Source: Ohtaekwangia sp036503775
GTDB lineage: Bacteria; Bacteroidota; Bacteroidia; Cytophagales; Cyclobacteriaceae
Reading direction: 5' to 3'
Assembly: GCA_036503775.1 (NCBI GenBank)
Contig: DASXWH010000130.1
Location: 1 to 16,000, forward strand
DNA length: 16,000 bases
The notes under the pieces were generated by a model that did not search any database, was not told the DNA's origin, and saw only the letters and a program-made list of their open reading frames with translations. The translations under genes were made by a program, and so were the position numbers. Below, in pieces: positions 1 through 7,278 of the stretch. Position 1 is the stretch's first letter. Every line of letters starts with the position of its first letter.

Positions 1-1674
1 ATCAGGAAGTTCAGTGAAGTCATTGTCATAGGCAATCACCACCTTCAGACTGGTATTGTTCACCGCAGGAAAAACGGTGAGGTTGTTATCATTTATATCG
101 ATCGTTTCCAGATTATGCAGCGCAGAAAGATCAGGTGCTTCCGTGATCTGCAGACCCCCTATGAGCAGTGCCTTCAGCTTATCGTTTGGAGACAGATCAG
201 GAAGAATGGTGATTGGATTATTCGAGAGAAACAACCATTGAAGCTCCGGCAGGTATGACAAGTCAGGAACCAGGGGAATGTCGTTATCGCCCAGATCAAG
301 GGATTGTAATTTCGGATTGGCAGTAAGATCCGGAAATGCACTCAGGTGATTACTGCCGGCTATCAGCACCATCAATTCGTGGCAGCCCGACAGATCCGGA
401 AGAGTCGTCATTCCGGTTTGCCTGCACGTAAGTGATACCAGATGTGAAAGACCGGAAAGAGACGGGATCGTAGTCAGGGGATTCTGATCAACGAGAAGTG
501 AAATGAGATCTGTAAAATGCTCCACACCGGTAAGATCTGTTATTGAACGGTTGGCACAGTCGATAAGCGTGATGTTGGGAGTCTCCGCGAGAATAAGCGA
601 ATCCGCATCGGTGAAAGCAAAGGGATGCGCTTCCTTCAGGCATGAACGGAAATTTGCATCGGGTATCCACGCGTAAGGCCCTGTTCTCTCCCGCTTCCAC
701 AAGCCGTTATTTTGTTCACCCCACCATACTTCTCCGTCCGGGCCAATGCCCACACTCTGGCTGAAGATACTGACATTGCTCACCGTGCCCGGAATGTTTT
801 CAGCTTCCCAGGGTCCGGGTGATTCACCAGCGTCAAACCTGAAGAGTCCGGCTGTTGTCGTACCACACCACCAGTTCCCGCGGATGTCCTGCGAAAAACC
901 ATCGAAGGCTACGCCTGCCGGCAAGGTGTAGTTGGTAAAGGTGGTACCATCAAACCATGAAACCTGTTTGGTTAAAAATCCCAGCCACACTTCGTGATCC
1001 ACACCCGCGTGAATGGCGGTAACGGTATGGTTAGGTATCAATGAGTTTTCTGCTGTGTACGATGTCCAGGTTCCGTTTGTGTCACGCCTGGCTAAACCAC
1101 CCTGACAATCCATACCTACCCACAGCGTCATATTTTTGTCAACCAGGATGTCATTGATGCAATTCGTATCCGGGAACGGAGCGTTCGAATGATTGAAGTG
1201 AGTCCACGTTGTTCCATCAAATTCTGAAACCCCACCGAAATACATCCCTACCCACAGGTGGCCAGTGGCATCTACTGTCAATGTGGTTACATTGTTATGC
1301 GGAAGCTCTGAATTAGCTTCCGTGAACAATGTCCAGGCAGTACCGTCATATTTCACCAGGCCGGCATTATAACAACCGAACCACACATTCCCCTGCTGAT
1401 CGCTCGTGATCGCCCGGATATCGTTGTTGGGAAGACCCGAATTTGTTGTATCGAAGTTTGTCCAGGTCTTGCCATCATACTTCACCACACCCAATCCATT
1501 TCCGCCTACGCCTACATAGGCTGCCCACAGTACATTATCTTTTGTAACCCAGAGCGAACTCATGTTGTTACTCAACATTCCGCTGTTAGACGTGTTGAAA
1601 TTTTTCCAGGCATACTGCGCAGAGCAATGGAGTGACAACAAAACCAGCGCGGTCAAAATCAGATTCCGTTTCAT
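1..1674 (-). CDS. Secreted propeller/leucine-rich-repeat protein (C-terminus outside window)
   Basis: Open from an ATG at 1674-1672 to the left edge with no stop: 558 residues are visible and the gene continues leftwards. A signal peptide is clear (residues 1 to about 20, ending CSAQ). Residues about 25-335 hold some six units of about 50 residues built on W-x-G...G-(L/V)-x-x-(F/Y)-DG-x-x-W-T, the pattern of two-component-regulator propeller (Reg_prop) blades. From W336 the protein switches to a leucine-rich region; from about residue 404 this is a strikingly regular 22-residue repeat, most units opening with PDLS or PDLT. No kinase or DNA-binding part is visible, so the blades are probably a secreted beta-propeller and not a sensor histidine kinase ectodomain. 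A T9SS sorting domain would be expected beyond the edge (inference). The gene lies 38 bp behind the PorP/SprF gene on the same strand and is probably cotranscribed with it. The ligand is unknown. Confidence 0.85.
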   Translation of the reverse strand, partial: MKRNLILTALVLLSLHCSAQYAWKNFNTSNSGMLSNNMSSLWVTKDNVLWAAYVGVGGNGLGVVKYDGKTWTNFDTTNSGLPNNDIRAITSDQQGNVWFGCYNAGLVKYDGTAWTLFTEANSELPHNNVTTLTVDATGHLWVGMYFGGVSEFDGTTWTHFNHSNAPFPDTNCINDILVDKNMTLWVGMDCQGGLARRDTNGTWTSYTAENSLIPNHTVTAIHAGVDHEVWLGFLTKQVSWFDGTTFTNYTLPAGVAFDGFSQDIRGNWWCGTTTAGLFRFDAGESPGPWEAENIPGTVSNVSIFSQSVGIGPDGEVWWGEQNNGLWKRERTGPYAWIPDANFRSCLKEAHPFAFTDADSLILAETPNITLIDCANRSITDLTGVEHFTDLISLLVDQNPLTTIPSLSGLSHLVSLTCRQTGMTTLPDLSGCHELMVLIAGSNHLSAFPDLTANPKLQSLDLGDNDIPLVPDLSYLPELQWLFLSNNPITILPDLSPNDKLKALLIGGLQITEAPDLSALHNLETIDINDNNLTVFPAVNNTSLKVVIAYDNDFTELPD

Positions 1675-1712
1675 AGTGTAACGTTTTGTATGGTGCTTTT
1701 ATCATTCTACAA

Positions 1713-2633
1713 TTACCGGTTAGTCTTTGTAACCTTTCTGTTCGCTTTATTTTTTTTCTCCGGTGGTTTCACCTGGTACCCCAGCGTGAGTTCATAGGTT
1801 TGAATAGCCGATGCTGTCTCACCAACCGGTACTGCATAGGAGAACATGAATTTCCCCACGCCTTTTTTCAGGTTGATGTTTTCAATTCCCACAAAGGGTA
1901 CCATGCTTTTGTGATGCCGGTAATTTGCACCTACCACAGCAATCTTGTTGATCATGCCGGTTATTGCCACATCAATATCCGGTGTGAGATCGGGTGCATA
2001 CCGGAACAGGAATTGCGGGCTTACTGAAAAAGAGCTGCTTACATTCCAGGTGTAGCCACCGGTAATGTTTACATGCCGGATGAGTCTCGTGGTTTCGATC
2101 AGCGGTGTCACTTCGCTGTTCAGGATCTGGTTAGCCGACACACCCAGAAAATATTTCTTCGAATAGCACCACAGGCCGAGGGCAGCATCCGGAGCCATAT
2201 CACTACCGGATACGCTGGCATCGGATGAGCCCACGCGGTAACTGAATACTCCCATGGATGCACCGGCCGCTAGCGATACTTTCTTTGTGAGTGCGGTGTG
2301 CCATGAGTAGTTGATGTAAGCGCGTGACCGCCTGAGGTATTTACCTTCATTGTCGGCCACAAACACAACACCGGCAGTCTGGAATCTGCCGTTCTTCTTA
2401 TCGTTGAAACGGGTGAAGGCACTGACAAACGTATTTGAAATATGTTTCCAGGGACCTGCGAGTTGCTGCCGGCCGGAGAGAATTTCAAGTTTGTCACGGG
2501 ATCCGTTGCTGGCCGGATTGAGGAGTGAGTATGTAGTAAAGAACTGCCCGTATTGAGCAGGCAAATAATCGACCCGCTGGGCACTGATGTGTGTGAAGGA
2601 AAATAAAAATACAACAACAGTAACGTACTTCAT
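1713..2633 (-). CDS. PorP/SprF-family type IX secretion membrane protein
   Basis: A 306-residue protein with a cleavable signal peptide (residues 1 to about 19, ending ISAQ), followed by the family's typical start: YLPAQYGQF, a LLNPA motif at residues 37-41, and an SGRQQLAGPW block near 53-62. The rest alternates short amphipathic strands with turns (for example ALTKKVSLAAGASMGVFSY), as expected of an outer-membrane beta-barrel, and ends in a short basic tail rich in K and R. Family members such as SprF are needed to secrete or attach type B cargo such as the SprB adhesin in gliding Bacteroidota, and PorP is part of the T9SS of Porphyromonas. Here the gene heads a two-gene minus-strand unit with the propeller/LRR protein and is divergent from the sigma/anti-sigma pair, so it is more likely a cargo-dedicated SprF paralogue than the core PorP (inference). 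No well-spaced promoter was found upstream. Confidence 0.85.
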   Translation of the reverse strand: MKYVTVVVFLFSFTHISAQRVDYLPAQYGQFFTTYSLLNPASNGSRDKLEILSGRQQLAGPWKHISNTFVSAFTRFNDKKNGRFQTAGVVFVADNEGKYLRRSRAYINYSWHTALTKKVSLAAGASMGVFSYRVGSSDASVSGSDMAPDAALGLWCYSKKYFLGVSANQILNSEVTPLIETTRLIRHVNITGGYTWNVSSSFSVSPQFLFRYAPDLTPDIDVAITGMINKIAVVGANYRHHKSMVPFVGIENINLKKGVGKFMFSYAVPVGETASAIQTYELTLGYQVKPPEKKNKANRKVTKTNR

Positions 2634-2801
2634 TAAAACAGGTTCAGGTTAGCTGGATCAGGCAAAACGTTTTAAAAGTATTACTAAAATCAGGATATCA
2701 GGAAGTAAAACAGGTGTTTGAAAAATATAAATTTGAAGAGGTTACTTTCTGTTTTATTAATTGTAGAGAGATAATTATGCATACATATTTCAGGTCGCAT
2801 C

Positions 2802-3368
2802 ATGCTATCGGATAAAGAAATACTGGCGGCCATACACCTTGGCGATGACCGGGTTCTGAAGCACTTGTATGAAACTGTGTTACCCAAAGTAAAGAACTAT
2901 GTTACGCGGAACAGCGGAAGCCCGGATGATGCGCGGGATATCTTCCAGGATGCGGTGGTGGTCTTTTATAAATATGTAAAGCAGGGAAAGTTTGACGGTC
3001 GTCATGATATTGCCGGATTTATCTTCAGCATCAGTCGGAACCTGTGGATAAATATGGCGAAGCGAAACAACAGGTCATTGCAGCTGAGTGAAGAAGTTAC
3101 CGCGATCAGTTCGGAGGATAATTTTTCAGACGAACTGATTACGCGTGAGCGGGAAGAATATATCACCAAATTATTCTCAGCGTTGGGTAATACCTGCCGG
3201 CAGATCCTCTTATACTCGATATACGACAAGCTGTCGATGAAAGAAATAAAGGAGAAAATGAATTTTTCTTCCGAGAATGTAGCCAAGACAAAAAATTACA
3301 AGTGCAAGCAGCGCCTGATGGAGCTTGTGAAGAACAACACTGCGGTACGTGAATTTCTGAAAACATGA
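2802..3368 (+). CDS. ECF-type RNA polymerase sigma factor
   Basis: A 188-residue sigma-70-family protein of the small extracytoplasmic-function layout. Region 2 spans about residues 22-90, with the core-binding stretch DARDIFQDAV at 43-52 and the -10 recognition part GFIFSISRNLWINMAKR at about 72-88. Region 4 spans about 123-176, with a helix-turn-helix around SMKEIKEKMNFSSENVAKTK (145-164). Regions 1 and 3 are absent, as expected. Its TGA stop overlaps the ATG of the next gene in an ATGA junction, so the two are very likely translationally coupled, the usual arrangement for an ECF factor with its anti-sigma factor. It is divergent from the PorP/SprF gene across 168 bp. The ATG is not preceded by a strong ribosome-binding site, which is normal in Bacteroidota. 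Target promoters are unknown; autoregulation and control of the divergent T9SS genes are inferences. Confidence 0.88.
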   Translation: MLSDKEILAAIHLGDDRVLKHLYETVLPKVKNYVTRNSGSPDDARDIFQDAVVVFYKYVKQGKFDGRHDIAGFIFSISRNLWINMAKRNNRSLQLSEEVTAISSEDNFSDELITREREEYITKLFSALGNTCRQILLYSIYDKLSMKEIKEKMNFSSENVAKTKNYKCKQRLMELVKNNTAVREFLKT

Positions 3369-4456
3369 GAAGCGAACTGGAAAAATATGAACTGATCGAC
3401 CGCTACCTCAACAACCAGTTGACGGAAGAAGAGCTCTCTGCGGTTAATCAGAAGATAGAAAATGACCCTTCGTTTTACCAGGAGGTTTCCGATCACCGGC
3501 AGTTGCACGACCTGGTACTGGATGTTGGTCTGCTTGACGTCAGAAAAAAGCTGCAGGCACTGGATACACCACCACCCGGTGGCAATCACCTGCTGAAGTG
3601 GACTGTGATCATCACTGCGATTGTCATCCTGAGCGCCATCCGGTTTTATGCATTCCGCGAAGACGCTCATGAAATAACGGAAGCCATTCCCGCTAAACAG
3701 CAGGTTGAGAATCAGGATACGCCATCCTCCATACAGGAACCGAAGGATACTCCGGCAACACATCAAGCTGCTGCGAAGCAAAAACAACCTGACACGATCA
3801 CCGGAAAAGATACCATCGCGACCACAGCTTCAATACCCGTGTTGAAAGAAGATTCGCCAGCAGAACACCTTGTTCAAAAAACAGACACATTAAAAACACA
3901 TGTGCCGGCAACGAAAGAATCAAATTCTTCTCCTGCAGAAACTGCGTGTAACCTTCACCTGTCAACGATCATAATCACTACGGTAGAAAGTTGTTACCAT
4001 TCGCCACAAGGGAAGATTATCATTGACAAACAATCCGACCTGAACGGGAAAGCACCATTTGTCTTTTCCATCGATCACGTTCACTACGCTCCGGAATATG
4101 TTTTCACCGGCTTATATGCCGGTTCGTATGAACTCATGATTAAAGATGCCAACGGTTGTTCCTGGACGTATGATCAGGTTATTCACGTGGGTGAAAAAGA
4201 TTGCGGCCTTTCTGCGTATTCGATCTATCCGGCCAATGGTGAAGTCTGGAAAATTCCTGTCGATGACAATACGAATGGCCAAATTGAAATTTACAATAAC
4301 CGGGGTCTGCTCGTTTTCACTGCAGCGATCACCAACGGACTTCCTGACACCTGGGATGGAACTTCAAACGGTACGCCCTTACCTATGGGGAGCTATAGCT
4401 TCATACTGAAATCAGGCTCTCATGTACTAACAGGAACAGTAACCCTGATCCGGTAG
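3365..4456 (+). CDS. Single-pass anti-sigma-like protein with SprB-like repeat and type B (CHU_C-like) C-terminal domain
   Basis: 363 residues. Residues 1-75 form an acidic, helical cytosolic segment with the YLNNQLTEEELSAVNQKIEND pattern typical of anti-sigma and FecR-like N-termini in Bacteroidota. One membrane helix follows (about 78-97), then a P/T/K-rich linker (about 100-190). Residues about 194-282 resemble a SprB repeat: cysteine-led start, KAPFVFSID, then GLYAGSYELMIKDANGC. Residues about 285-363 resemble the gliding-motility-associated C-terminal domain: W-x-I, an IEIYNNRGLLVF strand, WDGTSNGTPLPMGSYSF, and a final GTVTLIR. There is no cleavable signal peptide, so the protein is probably anchored in the inner membrane with the cargo-like part in the periplasm. 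The 4-bp overlap with the sigma gene supports a regulatory role. The domain calls rest on motif recognition. It might instead be an ordinary structural protein, but the N-terminal segment and coupling argue against that. Confidence 0.75.
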   Translation: MRSELEKYELIDRYLNNQLTEEELSAVNQKIENDPSFYQEVSDHRQLHDLVLDVGLLDVRKKLQALDTPPPGGNHLLKWTVIITAIVILSAIRFYAFREDAHEITEAIPAKQQVENQDTPSSIQEPKDTPATHQAAAKQKQPDTITGKDTIATTASIPVLKEDSPAEHLVQKTDTLKTHVPATKESNSSPAETACNLHLSTIIITTVESCYHSPQGKIIIDKQSDLNGKAPFVFSIDHVHYAPEYVFTGLYAGSYELMIKDANGCSWTYDQVIHVGEKDCGLSAYSIYPANGEVWKIPVDDNTNGQIEIYNNRGLLVFTAAITNGLPDTWDGTSNGTPLPMGSYSFILKSGSHVLTGTVTLIR

Positions 4457-4462
4457 GAATTA

Positions 4463-4512
4463 CAATAGTCATTTGTAGTGTACTCCTGATGCCTGTTGAT
4501 CAATGACTATTG
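4463..4512. terminator. Inverted repeat between convergent genes, possible bidirectional terminator
   Basis: CAATAGTCAT at 4463-4472 is repeated as its exact reverse complement at 4503-4512, with a 30-base loop. The right arm overlaps the stop codon of the minus-strand DUF3820 gene and is followed by a second TGACTATT and a short T run (4516-4520). The position between converging genes fits a terminator, but the loop is long and the stem AT-rich, so this is tentative. Confidence 0.3.
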
Positions 4513-4740
4513 ACTATTTTTCTTCAACGGGCCGAGTAAATACTCCAGTCCGTTGATCTTGATCTCATACAATGTAGCCAGCATCATACCGAGCTTTCCG
4601 GGTGGAAAACCTTTTTTAGCAAACCACTCGAGGTAACTTACCGGAAGGTAACAAAGAACGGTGCCTTTATATTTTCCAAAAGGCATCTTCATGCGAACAA
4701 GCGATAATAATAATTCGGAGTCGGGTTGTGGAGTGTCCAT
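4507..4740 (-). CDS. DUF3820-family small protein
   Basis: A 77-residue protein carrying the DUF3820 signature: MPFGKYKGTVL at 19-29, LPVSYLEWFAKKGFPPGKLG at 32-51, and EIKINGL at 59-65. The family is widespread, and some members have been labelled putative quorum-sensing-regulated virulence factors; the biochemical function is not established. The size is normal for the family and it has no signal peptide, so it is probably cytosolic. A perfect TAnnTTTG promoter element lies only 7 bases upstream of the ATG. The gene is monocistronic, convergent with the anti-sigma gene and divergent from the STAS/SpoIIAA-like gene. Confidence 0.8.
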   Translation of the reverse strand: MDTPQPDSELLLSLVRMKMPFGKYKGTVLCYLPVSYLEWFAKKGFPPGKLGMMLATLYEIKINGLEYLLGPLKKNSQ

Positions 4741-4747
4741 TGAAATG

Positions 4748-4755
4748 CAAAGATA
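4748..4755 (-). promoter_or_regulatory. Candidate -7 promoter element (TATCTTTG) of the DUF3820 gene
   Basis: On the minus strand TATCTTTG matches the Bacteroidota -7 consensus TAnnTTTG exactly and ends 7 bases before the ATG at 4740, predicting an almost leaderless transcript. No TTTG is found at the usual 19-base spacing; the nearest (4784-4781) is 25 bases away. Confidence 0.4.
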
Positions 4756-4891
4756 TGGTCATTGCCTTGTAACTATGAAACAAATGACAACGGAAAAATA
4801 ATGATATGATACCCTACATAGACATTCAGGAATACATCAGGTAACACAAAATCGAATATCTTGTTCCCTGATTTTCAAAAACCCTGCTCAT

Positions 4892-5272
4892 TTGTCACTT
4901 GTATCATTCGAACTGAAGGAGAAATACCTGCTTGTCACCGGCCACGGCAGACGTGACAACCTCGTTACCATGACACAGGTTTCCTCCCTGATCATGGATA
5001 AGATCCGCGAAACCAACGCCCGCCACCTGCTGGTGGATTATCGTAAACTGGAGATCAACGTACCGCTGAGTGAAGCGTTCAACATTGTGAAGCGCTATGA
5101 AGTGGCGCAACCGGAATTGAAAAACATTATCATCGCAGCGGTGTTCGAAGGAAAGGGTCTTACGTTTGGTAACTACTGGAAAGAAGTGAGCCAGCAGCGC
5201 GGCTTCCATATTGAGATCTTTGAAGACATAGACCGTGCAGAAGACTGGTTGTTTGGGCAAATGGGAACGTAA
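4892..5272 (+). CDS. STAS/SpoIIAA-like domain protein (probable TTG start)
   Basis: A 126-residue soluble protein whose layout recalls the SpoIIAA-like/STAS-SEC14 fold: an N-terminal strand pair (SFELKEKYLLVTGHG), a helix, a central ARHLLVDYRKLEI strand at 43-55, a helix with FNIVKRYEVAQPELKN, then a IIIAAVFEGKGLTFGNYWKEV segment (79-99), and a final FEDIDRAEDWLF helix. In related proteins this last part (an F-D/E-x-x-x-x-A-x-x-W-L motif) closes the domain. No catalytic motif is visible. No ATG occurs in frame between the upstream stop at 4802-4804 and the conserved N-terminus, so TTG at 4892 is the best start; the first in-frame ATG would cut off the initial strands. The role is unknown. The fold assignment is by pattern only. 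Confidence 0.7.
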   Translation: MSLVSFELKEKYLLVTGHGRRDNLVTMTQVSSLIMDKIRETNARHLLVDYRKLEINVPLSEAFNIVKRYEVAQPELKNIIIAAVFEGKGLTFGNYWKEVSQQRGFHIEIFEDIDRAEDWLFGQMGT

Positions 5273-5291
5273 GGTCGCTATTCGTTACTCG

Positions 5292-5338
5292 CCTGTGCCT
5301 GCCTGCCGGTAGGCAGGGCAGACAAGCGTTAATCGTTA
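5292..5338 (+). repeat. Dispersed palindrome-containing repeat, copy 1
   Basis: A 47-bp element with a CCTGCCGGTAGG-centred palindrome (CTGCCTGCCGGTAGGCAG), followed by a tail GCGTTAATCGTT. It matches copy 2 (8277-8323, inverted) at 43 of 47 positions. It lies between two plus-strand genes. Confidence 0.8.
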
Positions 5339-5441
5339 TTCGTAAATGGTGAATGCCTGGTAAAGTAAGTGATACCGAATAGTGACTTTCATCAAAACCA
5401 AAACTGCAGTCATTCGTAATACCTTAGCACACAACACGACC

Positions 5442-5858
5442 ATGATTTCACATCTTGATCTTACTGACCATCAGTTTGAACAACAGTTTAAAGCCGGAAC
5501 ACTTGATGTTGCTCTCTTCAATCACGAAGCACACCTGCGCCTGGCCTGGATCCACGTACAGAAATACGGAGTGCATACTGCCATCACCAACATCTGTGAA
5601 CAACTGCTGGTGTTTGTAGTTCGTCATGGGGCAGAAGCAAAGTTCAATAAGACCCTCACGATTGCCGCGATCAAAGCCGTGCACCATTTTATAGGGAGGT
5701 CTGATGCCAGCACCTTCGAAGAATTCATTCTTGAATTTCCACGACTGAAATACAACTTCAGAGAATTAATGGCCGCACACTACCAGGTTGATATCTATAA
5801 TTCCGCTGAAGCGAAAAAAGAATTCATTCAGCCGGATCTGCTTCAGTTTGATGTCTGA
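5442..5858 (+). CDS. Conserved hypothetical protein with NHEAHLRLAW motif
   Basis: 138 residues from the ATG at 5442. It resembles a widespread family of uncharacterised proteins of about 130-160 residues that share a D-x-x-F-x-x-x-F start, a (N/D)-H-x-x-H-(L/V/I)-R-L-A-W motif (here residues 27-36, with H28 and H31), and a K-(F/Y)-x-(K/E)-T-(L/I)-T motif (67-73). The conserved histidines could bind a metal or ligand, but no function is established. It is predicted cytosolic and largely helical. An in-frame GTG at 5382 would add 20 residues (TFIKTKTAVIRN...) that do not look like the family; the ATG directly before the LTDHQFEQQFKAGTL start is preferred. The gene converges on the aminotransferase. 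Confidence 0.7.
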   Translation: MISHLDLTDHQFEQQFKAGTLDVALFNHEAHLRLAWIHVQKYGVHTAITNICEQLLVFVVRHGAEAKFNKTLTIAAIKAVHHFIGRSDASTFEEFILEFPRLKYNFRELMAAHYQVDIYNSAEAKKEFIQPDLLQFDV

Positions 5859-5868
5859 CATTATTCAG

Positions 5869-5947
5869 GCCACACAACGTCACGAAGCATCACAAAGCAT
5901 TCTTTCCATTCGCTTTGTGCACCTTAGTGACCTGGTGCCTTAGTGGC
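5869..5947. repeat. Intergenic inverted repeat (GGCCACA/CACAAAG type), copy A
   Basis: Outer ends GCCAC (5869-5873) and GTGGC (5943-5947) are complementary, as are inner arms CACAAAGC (5891-5898) and GCTTTGTG (5912-5919), around a 13-base loop. The element lies between convergent genes and could also act as a bidirectional terminator. It shares words (CACGAAG, CACAAAG, GTGGCAAA) with the element at 10720-10765. Confidence 0.6.
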
Positions 5948-5955
5948 AAAAAGAA

Positions 5956-7278
5956 TTACGAATTGAGATACTCAACAATACCATCACGGATAGCCGTGAA
6001 TGTTTTCACCAGAGTATCTTCATCCTCTTCCAGCAACGTTACGCGGAAGCCCTGCAGCTCTGAACAGAACGATGAGATCGGCACCACACAAACTCCCTTG
6101 GCGGCCAGCAGGTAATACACGAAACGCTTATCCAGTGCAACATCCTTCTGAGGCGTTCCATCCGGATTATCCACCCAGCTTTCCACCAGCTTTTTGATCT
6201 GCGGATCTTTAATAGCCAGTTTTTGCGTTGGCTTCAGACTACCATCACGGAAAATGATGGTATTATAAAATGCACCAAAGGTTTCATTGAACGTAAGCTG
6301 CGGTACGGTTCCGAGTATATCAGAGATGATCTTGCTTCTTCTACCGATATTCTTATTCGTTTCGTCACGGTATACCTTAAAGCGGGGGTCGCCCAGCACC
6401 TTCGGGATCACCAGCTGCGGAAGTTTTGTTGAACATACTTCGATCATCTTGGCATTGTCAAGTGCCTGGCAGAAGCGGTTGAAGTCTTCATCCTTGTCGC
6501 GGTTATAATATTCCATCCAGCCACAGCGTGCACCGGGCCATGGCATCTCTTTCGAAATACCTTTCATCGATATACCGGGAACATCACCAATGATCTCCGC
6601 CAGCGAATGTGCTTTCGCTCCGTTGTAGGTGATGTTGATATAGATCTCGTCAGCGATCAGGAAGAGATTGAACTCCTTTGCGATCTCAACAATGCGTTTC
6701 AATATCTCGAGCGGATAGACCATTCCCGTTGGATTATCGGGGTTGATGATCAGTATACCCACCACATTCGGATTGTACTTGATCTTGTTATACAGATCAT
6801 CCAGGTCAGGATACCATTTGTTGTTGGGATCGAGTCTGTATGTTAGCGGTTCATGCGCTGCGTGAGCTGCTTCGGCACTGGAGTGCGTAGAGTAAGCCGG
6901 GGTCGGACCGATCACACGTGATGTACGTGAAATAAACTGATACGCTTTCGATATCGCATCACCCAAACCATTGAAGAAACAGATGTCTTCAGCGGTGATC
7001 TGCACGCCACCAAATGCATTGGTTTGCTTCGCTAGAAATTCTCTGGTTTCGAGCATTCCCTTTGAAGGGCAATAGCTGTAGGTATCATCCTGCTTCATCA
7101 GGTCAGAGATGACATCTTTTATCCACTGCGGAAGTTTATGATGCTTCTGGATAGGATCACCTATGTTCTCCCACGCGATCGCGACTCCCAGTTTCTTTAG
7201 CTGGTCAGCCTTCTTTACGATCCCGCGGATCTCATAGCTAAGTTCCTTAGCACCTTCGTTTAATAACTTCTGTCGCAT
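5956..7278 (-). CDS. PLP-dependent aminotransferase, class I/II
   Basis: A 440-residue cytosolic fold-type I aminotransferase. Visible motifs: NPDNPTG at 179-185 (N182 contacts the cofactor ring), ADEIY at 209-213 (D210 pairs with the pyridine nitrogen, Y213 with its O3'), and ISKEMPWPGARCGW at 241-254, where K243 is the Schiff-base lysine and R251 the cofactor-phosphate arginine. The length is somewhat above the usual 390-410, with extra sequence between about 300 and 400. Substrate cannot be fixed from sequence: aspartate-, alanine- or aromatic-type activity are all possible. The first residues, MRQKLLNEGAKELSYEIRGI, resemble those of alanine/valine-type enzymes, so the ATG at 7278 is plausible. 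It stands alone on the minus strand, separated by 155 bp from the next gene upstream and facing a convergent neighbour. Confidence 0.88.
   Translation of the reverse strand: MRQKLLNEGAKELSYEIRGIVKKADQLKKLGVAIAWENIGDPIQKHHKLPQWIKDVISDLMKQDDTYSYCPSKGMLETREFLAKQTNAFGGVQITAEDICFFNGLGDAISKAYQFISRTSRVIGPTPAYSTHSSAEAAHAAHEPLTYRLDPNNKWYPDLDDLYNKIKYNPNVVGILIINPDNPTGMVYPLEILKRIVEIAKEFNLFLIADEIYINITYNGAKAHSLAEIIGDVPGISMKGISKEMPWPGARCGWMEYYNRDKDEDFNRFCQALDNAKMIEVCSTKLPQLVIPKVLGDPRFKVYRDETNKNIGRRSKIISDILGTVPQLTFNETFGAFYNTIIFRDGSLKPTQKLAIKDPQIKKLVESWVDNPDGTPQKDVALDKRFVYYLLAAKGVCVVPISSFCSELQGFRVTLLEEDEDTLVKTFTAIRDGIVEYLNS

Noticed and set aside
2673..2680. TACTTTTA on the minus strand as promoter of the PorP/SprF gene
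   Set aside because: It has one mismatch to TAnnTTTG and no TTTG at about 19 bases upstream; not better than chance in this AT-rich gap. An ECF-type promoter here cannot be recognised without knowing the sigma factor's consensus.
3296..3787. A 163-codon open frame on the minus strand across the sigma/anti-sigma junction
   Set aside because: It is antisense to two well-supported coding regions, has no recognisable domain, and reads like the opposite strand of helical coding sequence.
5292..5338. Palindromic repeat as a Rho-independent terminator
   Set aside because: No T run follows the stem, and the homology with 8277-8323 extends beyond the palindrome, which a simple terminator does not need.
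5382..5441. GTG start adding 20 residues to the NHEAHLRLAW protein
   Set aside because: The extra residues do not resemble the family start, and an ATG sits right before the conserved region.
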